DNA of 49,044 nucleotides from Phenylobacterium sp. RIFCSPHIGHO2_01_FULL_69_31 (GCF_001824475.1 NZ_MHXN01000046.1:192734-241777), one strand, 5' to 3'; shown: positions 1 through 8,653, counted from the first letter of the stretch. The notes: generated from the letters alone by a model not told the origin. Program-made: numbers and translations.

Positions 1-36
1 GCTTCGGCTTCGGCTTCGGCTTCGGCTTCGGCTTCG
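1..36. repeat. Hexanucleotide tandem repeat (GGCTTC)n
   Basis: Six consecutive copies of the 6-base unit GGCTTC open the window, and the array may continue beyond the left edge. Read on the minus strand in the frame of the partial gene at 1-245, it encodes alternating Glu-Ala. Because the unit is a multiple of three, changes in copy number would lengthen or shorten the protein without shifting frame. Confidence 0.9.
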
Positions 37-245
37 CGGTTGCGTGGCTGCGGGCCGGCGACTGAGTCAACCGCGACCGTCAGCGCGGCGTCGGCGACGG
101 TGGAGAGGCTCACGTCCTCAGAGGGCGCCGCCAAGGGGCCCTGAGGCACGTTCGAGTGCCCGCTGTCGACGGGCGGGTCAGGACGCGCGGTAGGCGCAAG
201 CGAAGACCGGGCGGTCAACCGCGCCAGCAGAGACCGCAACCACAT
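1..245 (-). CDS. Hypothetical protein, N-terminal part, cut by left window edge
   Basis: An open frame on the minus strand begins with ATG at 245 (an in-frame GTG lies just before it at 249) and stays open for about 81 codons to the window edge. It starts MWLRSLLARL, continues with a Pro/Ala/Ser-rich stretch that looks disordered, and ends in a Glu-Ala repeat encoded by the hexanucleotide array. The first residues are basic and hydrophobic, but I do not see a convincing signal peptide. I recognise no domain. Codon use is GC3-rich like the neighbours, which supports real coding. The frame is incomplete and the function unknown. Confidence 0.5.
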   Translation of the reverse strand, partial: MWLRSLLARLTARSSLAPTARPDPPVDSGHSNVPQGPLAAPSEDVSLSTVADAALTVAVDSVAGPQPRNREAEAEAEAEAE

Positions 246-416
246 CACGCGCGGCGGATGCACTTAGGCACGCGAGAGCCACTCGCTCTATGATTGTACG
301 CCATCTCGATACCCCCGCCGGAGAAGAGGCGGCGAACGGCCCGAAAGCAAGTTTTTTGATGCAGCATAACGCGTCAAGGCGCGTGGACGTCAGCGACGCG
401 ACCCGAACCGGCTGGA

Positions 417-1691
417 CTAACGCTGCAGCCGCTCCTCAATGGCTCTGCGGATCAACGAGCGACCGGAGCCTGACGCGTTGCGGAATACATCCTGCGAAAA
501 ATCGATTGCGCCTGCAGGCTGAAGCTTACGCACGAAAGTCTCTACACGGATGTCCTTAGTCTCGTAGAGCTCAGCCGAGATCCGACGCAGCACATCAAAG
601 AGCGCCTGCACACCAACCGTCTTGATGATGAACGAACCTTCTTGCGCCGGCGTCCAGAAGACTTGTTGGCACGCTTTCAAGAAGTTCAGAACCATCGTGT
701 AGAGGATCAGATCCTGAGTCTGCAGGTAGGCTTCGCGGAGTGGCGACCGATCGCGATAGCGCGCGCGAAGCTCCGCTCTCGCCTTTGTGGGCGGCGTAAG
801 CATTTCATTGGTGTCCCGCTTGGGATTCGATGAGATGAGCTTGAGAATCCCTTCCACGATTACGGCGGTGGACACTTTCCAAGAGGTCGCGGAATTCAGC
901 GCCATCAAGCCGACGTCTCGCTTCGGAGCAACGACGATCCGTCCACGCAGCGGCGATTCTGCCTCGGTGTTAAGCTTGCGGGTCAGGAACACAGCGAGCT
1001 TGTCTGGTGTCCAGCGGCTCTCAGGCTCCTCATCGAGGTTGTAGCCGAACAGCTCGTAGGTAAGACTCTTGTCGACCTGCTTCTGCGTCGAGTTGATCGT
1101 CGCGAAGAGCGAGGCTTGGAAGGGTTTCGGTAGGTCCAGGAACACTGCACAGATCAGATCCATGTCGAGCCGCTCGGTCTTTGCGTCTGCGAACCCGTAA
1201 AGGCGGTGTTGACCGTCGATGATGGCGGCGAGCTTGTCGGCCGTGGGGATGCGCAAGTGATAGCAGCCGTCCGCGGCCTCGGTTACTGTCCAGGCGCGCA
1301 GATCTAGTTGCGGCGTAGGAGCCGACGCGCCCTGTCCCTGAGTCTGCGGCGAGGTCAGCGTGTTTTCGTCATCGTCGTCATCGGCCTCGTCGTCCTCCAG
1401 GTCGACGATCAGACCGGTTTCCGCGTCGAAGTTGGCCGCCAGGATGATCGAGTTCGGGAAGGCTGCGTCGAACCGATCGATATAGTCGGTGATCTGATCG
1501 AGGCGCTTCGGCTGCGAAAGCCGTTGGGTGCCGTCGACGGTGTAACCGACCCCATCCGGATTGAGGCGGGCGGTCATCGCATGGCTGTAAGCTACCTCAA
1601 GCAGAAGACGCGCCGGCAACACAGTGACGTAGTAGGTGCCCAGGGGCTGGTCGACGCGCAAGGCGCGGGCCTCATAGGGGAATGTGATCAT
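417..1691 (-). CDS. DGQHR-domain protein (DndB-like, stand-alone)
   Basis: The 424-residue protein carries the family-defining motif DGQHR at residues 159-163 (IIDGQHRLYGFADA). Upstream is the usual R..QPKRLDQITDYI segment (residues 57-71), and downstream is an INSTQKQVD segment matching the part of the family after the motif. DndB, which regulates or accompanies DNA phosphorothioation, belongs to this family, but this copy lies 22 kb from the dnd genes and has no modification gene beside it. It has an unusual acidic insertion at about residues 98-110 and a Gln/Ser/Thr-rich linker just before the motif. It lies 10 bases downstream of the membrane protein gene at 1702-2253 on the same strand, so the two are probably cotranscribed. 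Family membership is clear; the biological role is unknown and a defence role is only an inference. Confidence 0.85.
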   Translation of the reverse strand: MITFPYEARALRVDQPLGTYYVTVLPARLLLEVAYSHAMTARLNPDGVGYTVDGTQRLSQPKRLDQITDYIDRFDAAFPNSIILAANFDAETGLIVDLEDDEADDDDDENTLTSPQTQGQGASAPTPQLDLRAWTVTEAADGCYHLRIPTADKLAAIIDGQHRLYGFADAKTERLDMDLICAVFLDLPKPFQASLFATINSTQKQVDKSLTYELFGYNLDEEPESRWTPDKLAVFLTRKLNTEAESPLRGRIVVAPKRDVGLMALNSATSWKVSTAVIVEGILKLISSNPKRDTNEMLTPPTKARAELRARYRDRSPLREAYLQTQDLILYTMVLNFLKACQQVFWTPAQEGSFIIKTVGVQALFDVLRRISAELYETKDIRVETFVRKLQPAGAIDFSQDVFRNASGSGRSLIRRAIEERLQR

Positions 1692-1701
1692 CGTCTAACC
1701 C

Positions 1702-2253
1702 CTAAGACTTGAAACCGTCGAGCGTGCCCGCCGGCGTTTGCGCCACCGACCCACCGAGCGGCGTCTCGTCGTTCACCTCGTCCCGGAACGCAGGGTTTTT
1801 GGCGTTGGCGACCCACCAGATCCAGAGAGCCGCCAAGGACGCGGCGCCGGAGACGACAAACGAAACCCAGGTGGGAATCCGCTCCAAAAACGTCAGGGCG
1901 GTGGCCAGCAAGGCGAAGACAATCAGGTATGTGACCGCGAACGCGCGCATCCGCCGGTTCTCATCTTCCTCGAAGATCATCTGGATGGAGGTGGACCCGA
2001 CCAGCGCCGGGAAGAATGTCACGAGAGAGGTCAGCATCGCTGACGGCCCGGCCGCGGGGTTGTTCCAGAGGCGCGCGCATTCGTACCAGAACCCCAAGCC
2101 GCCAAACACGACGACGCCGATAAAGAAGTAGAGACCGAAGGTGACATGACCTTCGACCACCGGCCCTATGGTTCGGTCTTTCAGCTCAAGCTTGAGCTTG
2201 CGCCAACCGCTCACCAGCGGCTTCCGCTCGGACTCGTTCACGCCGTCCCCCAC
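1702..2253 (-). CDS. Four-helix membrane protein paired with the DGQHR gene
   Basis: The 183-residue product has four hydrophobic segments at about residues 41-58, 72-88, 104-122 and 129-147. A charged N-terminal tail rich in Lys and Glu and a soluble C-terminal tail flank them. The GTG start at 2253 is the longest; a second GTG at 2241 (VNESERKPLV) is also possible. It is the upstream gene of a two-gene leftward unit with the DGQHR gene. I recognise no named family. A small helical membrane protein next to a putative nucleic-acid-related protein is a layout seen in defence loci, where the membrane partner often acts as effector, but nothing in the sequence proves that here. Confidence 0.7.
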   Translation of the reverse strand: MGDGVNESERKPLVSGWRKLKLELKDRTIGPVVEGHVTFGLYFFIGVVVFGGLGFWYECARLWNNPAAGPSAMLTSLVTFFPALVGSTSIQMIFEEDENRRMRAFAVTYLIVFALLATALTFLERIPTWVSFVVSGAASLAALWIWWVANAKNPAFRDEVNDETPLGGSVAQTPAGTLDGFKS

Positions 2254-2384
2254 GTTGACGAAGACAACCTATCAGGGCGAGGTCAGAAAACGCTAGCCAG
2301 CTTGGCTGTCGATTCGGCCGATCGGTACGCGCGCCTGATCCGCCGGGCATCGGTGCGATACGCTGGCCCCGGCCTGATTCCCCG

Positions 2385-3527
2385 ATGTCGCAGACCCTAG
2401 TCTCACCAAGGTACCTCGCTCTGGACTCCTCGCACCTCGCGCAGTGGGTGCGGGACCGAACGTCCACGACGCCGACGGAACGTCGGGCCGCAAAGTCGTT
2501 CGAGCGATGGTTGGAGGACAACGGCTGGATTCCGCTTCTCTGCCTTCATCACCTGGCGGAGCTCGCGAACCACCAGACCATCGAGATCGCGCGCACGCGC
2601 CTGCACTTCATCGGTGACCTCAAGCTTATGGCCTGGGTCGGAACAGCCAATGCCGAGCAGGGCCTGGGGACAGTGGTCTCCCTCCTGACGGAGGAGGTTC
2701 GCGCAGCGCTCGCATTCCCCTCCGCCGACATCGTGGAAATCCGCGACCGAGCCCGCCCCAAGATCTTGCAGGTCGGCGCGGGCGTAGACGCCATCGGACC
2801 TGAGCCGGACCTTTGGCTGGAGATGCGGCCCGTCTTCGCCGCCCAAGCCGAAAAGGCTCGCGCTCTGGCGGCGTTCACACGCGGAAAACTGATCGACCTC
2901 TCGGCCATGAAGATGGGCGAGCTCCTCAATGGCGGCATCCGGCGCGGCCCCGAGCTTGCGCGCCGACTGGAGCTCATCGCTGGGAGCTACGCCATCGACA
3001 TCGCTCTACGGGGCGATGACGCGATCGAAGACCCCGCCGGCGTGGCCGACGAGTTCATGCGCCAGGCCTTCAACATGGCCCACCCGTTGCCGGCGACGGC
3101 GCGGGACCTCGCGCTCCGCCTGCTGGCGCTCCAGGGGCTTACGGCAGCCGACATCGACCCTGATCGGACACTGGGCGAGACGCTGGATCTCGGCGTCTTC
3201 CGCACACAGCTGCGCATTGTGGCCGAGAACCTGAACTGCGCTCCCGATGCCCTAAGCTCGAGCGTTCGCATGGAACAGATTCCGTCGAGGACCATCACCA
3301 GAGCGCTTGAGCGTCATCCGCCCGCCGTGCGTCGGCACTACGGAAGCGAGATCACAGACGGACACCTCGCCTGTCTCTGCGCCTACGCCGACGCCACGCT
3401 CGTCGACAAGCGCACCCTGGAGAGCTTCCGACGCGCGCGGCCGCACGAGCCTGACCTTTCCCGACTGGCGAGGCGGTTCATGCGCGCGCCAACCTATCGA
3501 GACATTGCGTCGCTCCTGGCATTGTGA
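2385..3527 (+). CDS. PIN-like domain protein, putative
   Basis: This 380-residue protein starts at ATG 2385 and diverges from the DGQHR/membrane pair, with about 130 bases between them. An early Asp in a hydrophobic strand context (YLALDSSH, D14), a Glu in HHLAELANH (about residue 59) and a late acidic cluster (EITDGH then ADATLVDKR, about residues 320-341) are placed as in PIN-like ribonucleases. There the first Asp, a Glu and two late Asp residues bind metal. The middle is helical and unlike a minimal PIN domain, so this would be a large PIN-like protein with an inserted helical region. The assignment comes from motif order only. If correct, RNA cleavage is the expected activity, and the divergent layout suggests a shared control region with the DGQHR pair. 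Confidence 0.5.
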   Translation: MSQTLVSPRYLALDSSHLAQWVRDRTSTTPTERRAAKSFERWLEDNGWIPLLCLHHLAELANHQTIEIARTRLHFIGDLKLMAWVGTANAEQGLGTVVSLLTEEVRAALAFPSADIVEIRDRARPKILQVGAGVDAIGPEPDLWLEMRPVFAAQAEKARALAAFTRGKLIDLSAMKMGELLNGGIRRGPELARRLELIAGSYAIDIALRGDDAIEDPAGVADEFMRQAFNMAHPLPATARDLALRLLALQGLTAADIDPDRTLGETLDLGVFRTQLRIVAENLNCAPDALSSSVRMEQIPSRTITRALERHPPAVRRHYGSEITDGHLACLCAYADATLVDKRTLESFRRARPHEPDLSRLARRFMRAPTYRDIASLLAL

Positions 3528-3688
3528 ACGAGGAACGCTTCCAGCAGCAACGGCGGACGTCAACAGCGCGCCACAAGCGGTCCTCGGCTGTGCACCGGGA
3601 ACGAGATATTCGTTGAGGATCGCGGCGCGTCAGCTTCGCGCGAGCATCGCAACGTCGGAACCCGGCAAGGCCGGACGCGCCCAAAGGC

Positions 3689-4855
3689 TCATTGATCTGA
3701 AACAGTCGAAACGCTGCGCGCCAGCAATGCCGTCGCTTCCGCTTGTCTATGGGTACTGGTCTTGGCGAGGATGCGTTTGAGATGGCTGCGCACGGTGGCA
3801 AGGCCGATGCCAATGGTTGCCGCGATTTCCTCCAGCGAGGCTCCCTGCCCGAGTGCGGCGGCAACGACGCCTTCGGTGCGGGTTAAACCAAAGAGTTCAC
3901 GAAGCCGCGCGACGGAGATCGGTGCTTCGGGGTCGCGGATGAAGACCAGAACGGCAGGCCGCTGCGCTCCAAAGGTCGATACAGCTTCGCGCAAGGGGGC
4001 GACCTCAAGCGCCAGCGGCATGCGGTGCGGACGCGGAATGGAGAGCGTCACGCCGGGTTCGGCAATCCTGCCCCGGGCAGTATCCACCGCGCCGCGTACC
4101 AGAGACAGCAGCTTGTTGTGCTGCGCGGGCGTCCGTAGCGCCAGCCGTCCGCCAACAACGGCCATCTCCGCGTTCTCGCGCAACAGGCGCTCCGCCATGC
4201 TGCTCGCCTGAATGACGCGGCCCGTGCCGTCCACCATCAGAACGCCGGTGTCCAGTTTGTCGAGCGCCTGCAAGCTCGCGGCATGGGCTTGGGATACCGC
4301 TGCGAAGCGCTGCCCGAGACGCAGCGCCTGCTGCAAGTGCGGCAGAACCAGCGCCACCTGCTGCCGCTCCGCTACGCTATAGGGTCCGGCCTCACACGGA
4401 CGATGGACGCCGAGCACCCCGATAGCGCCATCAGCTGCGGGGAACACCGCCCCGAGCATGTGATGAATATCCAGATGCCGGAGCCATTCCTGATAAAAGC
4501 CGCTGCGCGCCTGTTCCTCGCGCGTGACCAAGTCCTCGTCGGTTATTATTCGTTCCATGCCGTAGGCGACGCTGCGCTCCACCCATAGATCCTTGCGGTG
4601 CCAGTCGTCGGCCCATGCCTGCTCCCGCTCGGACACCATCAGGTTGTCGGTGCATTCCAGTAGGTTCACGCGGGCGCCCTCGCCGTGGAGTTTGAGAACG
4701 GTGCTGGTCGAGCCGAGGGTTTCCGCGATGCGGTTCGCGGTGCCGGGCCACAAGGCGTCATCTATGGCCGCATCGTAAAGATGGGCAATCAATCCCGATG
4801 TTCGTGAAAACTCATAGAATTCTTGTGGCGCCATGGCAGTGAAACGCCCCTTCAT
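3689..4855 (-). CDS. LuxR-family transcriptional regulator
   Basis: The 388-residue protein ends in a LuxR-type DNA-binding helix-turn-helix: FGLTRTEGVVAAALGQG, then SLEEIAATIGIGLATVRSHLKRILAKT (about residues 315-370). The N-terminal two thirds look like a GAF/PAS-type sensor, with a second PAS-like part at LDTGVLMVDGTGRVIQ. No receiver domain or LuxR acyl-homoserine lactone signature is evident, so the signal is unknown. Two starts are close together, at 4855 and at the internal ATG of MAPQEF 21 bases later. It diverges from the lipoprotein gene at 5028, which could be its target. Identification as a DNA-binding regulator is secure; the regulon is not. Confidence 0.85.
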   Translation of the reverse strand: MKGRFTAMAPQEFYEFSRTSGLIAHLYDAAIDDALWPGTANRIAETLGSTSTVLKLHGEGARVNLLECTDNLMVSEREQAWADDWHRKDLWVERSVAYGMERIITDEDLVTREEQARSGFYQEWLRHLDIHHMLGAVFPAADGAIGVLGVHRPCEAGPYSVAERQQVALVLPHLQQALRLGQRFAAVSQAHAASLQALDKLDTGVLMVDGTGRVIQASSMAERLLRENAEMAVVGGRLALRTPAQHNKLLSLVRGAVDTARGRIAEPGVTLSIPRPHRMPLALEVAPLREAVSTFGAQRPAVLVFIRDPEAPISVARLRELFGLTRTEGVVAAALGQGASLEEIAATIGIGLATVRSHLKRILAKTSTHRQAEATALLARSVSTVSDQ

Positions 4856-5027
4856 TCATCCGATAGCTAAACTTAACTTACACCAGCTGAAATTAGCCCT
4901 GCCTGAGCAGTACGGCGGGATGGCGCTCAGCCGTCCTACCCTGCCTGATTCCTCCCCTTTTTAGGGGACGAAAGCCAGCCAGTGGCGCCCTAACCATACC
5001 GAAAGGACTTTTGCGCGCGGAGATGTC

Positions 5028-5615
5028 ATGAGCAAAACCCGCCCTCTCATCGTGCTGTTGCTGCTCGCGGCGGGGCTTGCCGCCTGCGGCCAGAAAGCTG
5101 CGACGGCGGAGAATACCGCCGCCACGGGGGCCGTGGTGGCCGTGGAGACCGGCAACACCGCTGAAATTACTGAGGTCAAAGCCAATACCGTCACCGCAAT
5201 CCAAGCTGCCGCGACCGCCACGCCGGAAGCCGTTCCGGCCAAGGCGCAAGTGGCCACCGTCGCGGGGCTGCCGCTCAAGCACGGCTATTACGTCGATAGC
5301 GATACCCCGTGCGGCCAAGCCTCCAACGCCACCACGACGCTCCTGCGTCGTGAAGGCATTGGTGGCGCGCGCGACTTCTGCGAATTCAAGAAAATCGAGC
5401 AAACGGGACCGAACACTTACCGTGTCACCGAAGCCTGCGGGGATTTGCAGGGCAGCGCCCCGTCGGAAACCAGCACATCCATCTACACCCTCAAGGGGGA
5501 TACGGCCTTCACCGCCAAGAGCGAGCACGGCTGGGACCGCAGCGCGCGCTACTGCGTCCAATCGAGCATGCCGCCTGATTGGCGCGCCAACGATATCAGC
5601 GACGTGACGGGCTGA
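5028..5615 (+). CDS. Predicted lipoprotein of unknown function
   Basis: The 195-residue product begins with a lipoprotein signal: MSKTRP, a Leu-rich core, then the lipobox LAAC with Cys at residue 20. It should be lipid-anchored after export. An Ala/Thr/Val-rich linker (about residues 24-75) leads to a compact domain with four further Cys residues (DTPCGQAS, RDFCEF, TEACGD, ARYCVQ), which may form two disulfides in the periplasm. The start is well placed after a purine-rich stretch. The reading frame stays open after the TGA stop for another 69 codons (see 5616-5825). Similar small proteins occur with phage-like or mobile genes, but I do not recognise a characterised family. Confidence 0.75.
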   Translation: MSKTRPLIVLLLLAAGLAACGQKAATAENTAATGAVVAVETGNTAEITEVKANTVTAIQAAATATPEAVPAKAQVATVAGLPLKHGYYVDSDTPCGQASNATTTLLRREGIGGARDFCEFKKIEQTGPNTYRVTEACGDLQGSAPSETSTSIYTLKGDTAFTAKSEHGWDRSARYCVQSSMPPDWRANDISDVTG

Positions 5616-5825
5616 TCCTGGTCGCTGCCCGCGGATATCGCCACCTGCGGGCAGGTCTTGTCCTACGTTCACTGCACCTACGGCCCTGTCATCGTCGCCC
5701 GCGCTTCGCAGCTCGACGTGGGCGCGATTTGGGCGGCGGACACGCGCACCACCGCATGGGTCAACGGCATCAGGGCCGAAGCCAAACGCAAGGCGGACGC
5801 ACAGGCGCAAGCGCCGAGACTCTAG
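5616..5825 (+). pseudogene. Open frame continuing past the lipoprotein stop; probable gene remnant
   Basis: Immediately after the TGA at 5613-5615, the same frame runs on as SWSLPADIATCGQVLSY and ends in a charged tail (EAKRKADAQAQAPRL) at a TAG. It has no ATG at its beginning and no ribosome binding site of its own. The amino-acid pattern (mixed hydrophobic core, Ala/Lys/Glu/Gln-rich helical end) looks protein-like rather than random. Two readings are possible: a fused protein split by a nonsense change or stop readthrough, or the tail of a separate gene whose start was deleted. I cannot tell which. Confidence 0.35.
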
Positions 5826-5867
5826 GCCGCGAGGGCACAGCTATTTCCAGCCGCAAAGGGGATTGAT

Positions 5868-6287
5868 ATGGGACTGACAACACTGAGCGGCGCCGTCAGC
5901 GGTATTCGTCATTCGACGGAAACACGCGGCACGTTCGGCCGTAATGGCGGGTCCGTGAAGACCGGACAGGTCATCGCCTTTCGCGTGGGCGAACGCTCGG
6001 CGCAAATCAAGCTGGCCGATGTTCCGGATCTCCGCGACGGCGATGAGGTGACGCTGGCCGGACGCGAGAAGAACGGCGTGTTCAAGGCGCTAGCCTTGCG
6101 CAACGACAAGACACGCGCCGTCTACAGCATCCCGACAACGGTTGGCTATCTGATGGGCGCGACACTCATCGCGCTCGGCTTGATGACCCTATTTATCCTT
6201 GTCGGCGTCGTGTTCATCGCGGGCGGTATGTGGACGCTGTACGAGGCGTACAATTACACGCAGGCGGCGAATATGCTCAGGGCTTGA
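5868..6287 (+). CDS. Small membrane protein with N-terminal beta domain
   Basis: The 139-residue protein has a beta-rich, OB-fold-like soluble part at about residues 30-85 (GQVIAFRVGERSAQIK, then DGDEVTLAGREKNG). Two hydrophobic helices follow at about residues 96-122, separated by a very short turn. The ATG at 5868 follows a weak purine-rich site. It sits downstream of the lipoprotein and its remnant on the same strand and may share their transcript. I do not recognise the family. The arrangement resembles small NfeD-like membrane proteins, but the match is only architectural. Confidence 0.65.
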   Translation: MGLTTLSGAVSGIRHSTETRGTFGRNGGSVKTGQVIAFRVGERSAQIKLADVPDLRDGDEVTLAGREKNGVFKALALRNDKTRAVYSIPTTVGYLMGATLIALGLMTLFILVGVVFIAGGMWTLYEAYNYTQAANMLRA

Positions 6288-6515
6288 AGCACTTCCAGCC
6301 TCGCGCAGATGGACGGCAAGCGGTTGTGCTCCAGCACAAGCGAGGTTCGGGACCGAGCTGGCGCGGGATAGAGAGCCGTCCACGGCACGAGGCGCGGACG
6401 TTGGCGTCAGCCCGGAAGGCCAACCTCCGTAGGTCCGGGTGGAGGGGCCCGGATTCACCTTCCTCGCGGGCCTTCAAGCCCTGGCTTGACGGCCCCGTGC
6501 GGCGCAGCTCCGCTG

Positions 6516-7919
6516 TCAGCTCCGACCCCCGCCGCCCAACGCGCGGTAGAGCTCCACGCGGTTGGCGACCAGGGCCAGCTGCGCAGCCACCAGGCTTTGC
6601 CGGGCCGCATAGAGCGTGCGTTGAGCGTCGAGCAGTTCAAGATAGCTGTCCACGCCGCGGTCGTAGCGCGCCTGGGTCAGCCTCTGGGCTGCGCTCGCCG
6701 CCTCCACGAGCCGTGTCTGCGCCGCAACGCGGTCCTCTGCGGTCGCACGGACCGCCAATGCGTCTGCCACCTCTCGGAAAGCGATCTGCACTGCCTTCTC
6801 ATACTGGGCGACGTAGGCGTCGCGCGAAGCCTGCGCGCCGCGCAGGTTCGCGACATTGGCGCCGCCCGCGAAGATCGGCAGGCCAATCTGCGGCGCGAAG
6901 CTCCATGTGCCGGAGCCGGCGCCGAAGAGGCCGCTCAGCGCCGGACTCAGCGTCCCCACGGCGGCCGTCAGGCTGATGTGCGGGAAGAAGGCGGCGCGCG
7001 CGGCCCCGATGTTGGCATTCTGGGCCTGCAGCCGGCGCTCGGCCGCGGCGACGTCCGGCCGCCGCGTCAGCACATCCGACGGCAGGCCGGCCGGCACATT
7101 GGCCAGCGCTCCGGCTTCGGCGAGGCGGTGCGGAGGCAGGAGATGGGACGGGATCTCGGCTCCGGCGAGGAGCCGCAGCGCGTTGCGGTCCTGGTCCACC
7201 CGCGCCTTGGCAACAGCGGCGTCGCTGCGCGCCTGCTCGGCCAACGTCTGCGCCTGCCGCAGGTCCAGCTCGGAAGCGGCGCCAGCCTGGAACCGCCTGT
7301 CGGTCAGCTGGAGGGCCGCGTCGCGGGTGGCCAGGGTATCGTCGGTGATGGCCAGCAACTCCTGGTCGGCGGCCAGGGTCAGCCAGGCGTTGGCCACCTC
7401 GCCGATCAGGCTGACCTGGACCGCGCGGCGGTCCTCCTCGGTGGCGAGGTAGGACTGGCGGGCCGCCTCGTTGAGACTGCGGATGCGGCCGAACAGGTCG
7501 AGCTCGTAGGCCGTGAAGCCGGCGGTCACGCGGTATTGCGCGCTCGTCTCCGCCTGCCCGGTCTGGGACAGGGATGCGGGTGTGCGCCCGCGCCCGCCCA
7601 GCGCGGTGGCTTCGATGGACGGCAGCAAATCGGCGCGCTGGACGCCATAGGCCGCCCGCGCCCGCTCAATGTCGGCCACCGCGACGCGGAGGTCGCGGTT
7701 CTGCTGCAGGGCGAGCGCGATCACGCCCTGCAGGCGTGCGTCCTGAAAGACGTCACGCCAGGCGACGTCCGCGCCGGAAGCGCCGGTCGCGTCTTGCGTT
7801 GACGTGGGCCAGTTCTGCGCGACCGGGAGTGCCGGCCGTTCGTAACGCGGCGCCATCGTCGCGCAGCCGCCCAGCGCGGTCGCGGCCATCAGGGCCGCGA
7901 CGAGGGTCTTGAAAGCCAT
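6516..7919 (-). CDS. RND-type efflux outer-membrane lipoprotein, NodT/OprM family
   Basis: The 467-residue product has a lipoprotein signal with lipobox LGGC (Cys at residue 19). The NodT-family order follows: MAPRYERPALPVAQNWP near the start, WRDVFQDARLQGVIALALQQNRDLRVA, two repeated helical hairpins of the TolC fold, and a C-terminal YLELLDAQRTLYAARQ motif. Length is normal for the family. Such proteins form the trimeric outer-membrane exit duct of tripartite drug or metal pumps. No membrane-fusion or inner-membrane pump gene is present; only a short possible tail of an upstream gene overlaps its start (7919-8008). It therefore looks like the last gene of an efflux operon whose upstream part was lost at a junction near 8.0 kb. 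Confidence 0.92.
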   Translation of the reverse strand: MAFKTLVAALMAATALGGCATMAPRYERPALPVAQNWPTSTQDATGASGADVAWRDVFQDARLQGVIALALQQNRDLRVAVADIERARAAYGVQRADLLPSIEATALGGRGRTPASLSQTGQAETSAQYRVTAGFTAYELDLFGRIRSLNEAARQSYLATEEDRRAVQVSLIGEVANAWLTLAADQELLAITDDTLATRDAALQLTDRRFQAGAASELDLRQAQTLAEQARSDAAVAKARVDQDRNALRLLAGAEIPSHLLPPHRLAEAGALANVPAGLPSDVLTRRPDVAAAERRLQAQNANIGAARAAFFPHISLTAAVGTLSPALSGLFGAGSGTWSFAPQIGLPIFAGGANVANLRGAQASRDAYVAQYEKAVQIAFREVADALAVRATAEDRVAAQTRLVEAASAAQRLTQARYDRGVDSYLELLDAQRTLYAARQSLVAAQLALVANRVELYRALGGGGRS

Positions 7920-8008
7920 CAGGCAGCCTCTTGGGAGACTTGGCCGGCGCCCTGCGGGTCTGCGCCCGAGACCTCACTCATGCCCACGCCTGACGCACCA
8001 GGAATCTA
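7919..8008 (-). pseudogene. Possible C-terminal tail of a lost upstream efflux gene
   Basis: On the minus strand an open frame ending SEVSGADPQGAGQVSQEAA terminates in a TGA that overlaps the ATG of the outer-membrane lipoprotein gene as TGATG. This overlap is typical of translationally coupled efflux operons. Going upstream the frame meets a TAG at about 8009-8011, inside the region used by the gene at 7980 on the other strand. The simplest reading is that only the disordered end of a pump gene remains. It is short, so chance cannot be excluded. Confidence 0.35.
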
Positions 8009-8528
8009 TGACAGGCTGCACGAGGAAGACGAATTCGAATGGGCTGAACCGGGAGCTCGCACGGACTACGAGCTGGCGCTTGGCCAAGTAATCCTCGCCT
8101 ACAATGCACTCGACTATCGTCTGAGCTATCTCCTCGCCTGCATCGACATCGAACTTAAGACACGTACTCCAGAAAGCATGAGCGGGCCTTTCGGCACCCG
8201 CCTCGACGCAATTGACCTCGTGCGCGCTACAGCACCCAAGCTCGCACACCTATACCAACTGGACCTTGAGCATTTGCGGGAGTTGCACCACCACCGTAAC
8301 ATGGTCACACATGGCCATTACGACGGGCATCCCTTCGACGGCAGCCACAAGCTGTATCGGTGGAAGAAGGAAGGGCCTCGGTCGATCGAGGGCTATTCGA
8401 CGGCCCGGCTAGTCGACATTCGTGACCAGCTCCGAGTTGTCTTGCGCACCATGGATAGCATCCTGCTCTGGTTCGAGTTTGATGACCTTGACGCCGAAGA
8501 TGCTGGGTCTGCGCAAAGCGGACTTTGA
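7980..8528 (+). CDS. HEPN-like protein with Rx4H motif
   Basis: The 182-residue, mostly helical protein carries RNMVTH at residues 106-111. This is the R-x4-H arrangement found at the active site of HEPN ribonucleases, here after a helix with repeated His (LRELHHHRNMVTHG). An N-terminal helix pair (YELALGQVILAYNALDYRLSYLL) is also in keeping with the HEPN four-helix bundle. HEPN proteins include toxins and defence effectors that cleave RNA, but the fold also occurs in non-catalytic proteins. No antitoxin-like small gene lies beside it. The gene overlaps the remnant at 7919-8008 on the opposite strand, so it probably arrived with the DNA that removed the efflux genes. Confidence 0.6.
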   Translation: MPTPDAPGIYDRLHEEDEFEWAEPGARTDYELALGQVILAYNALDYRLSYLLACIDIELKTRTPESMSGPFGTRLDAIDLVRATAPKLAHLYQLDLEHLRELHHHRNMVTHGHYDGHPFDGSHKLYRWKKEGPRSIEGYSTARLVDIRDQLRVVLRTMDSILLWFEFDDLDAEDAGSAQSGL

Positions 8529-8653
8529 CGCGCTAGATGCGAAGTCGAGGCATTGTCGAAAGGCGAGCTCTGCAGCCTGATCAGGCTAGGCGAAGCCGAC
8601 GCAGACTGGGCCAGTGCAATGGGCCGTCTCAGATCTCGCCAGGGTAGCATGAT

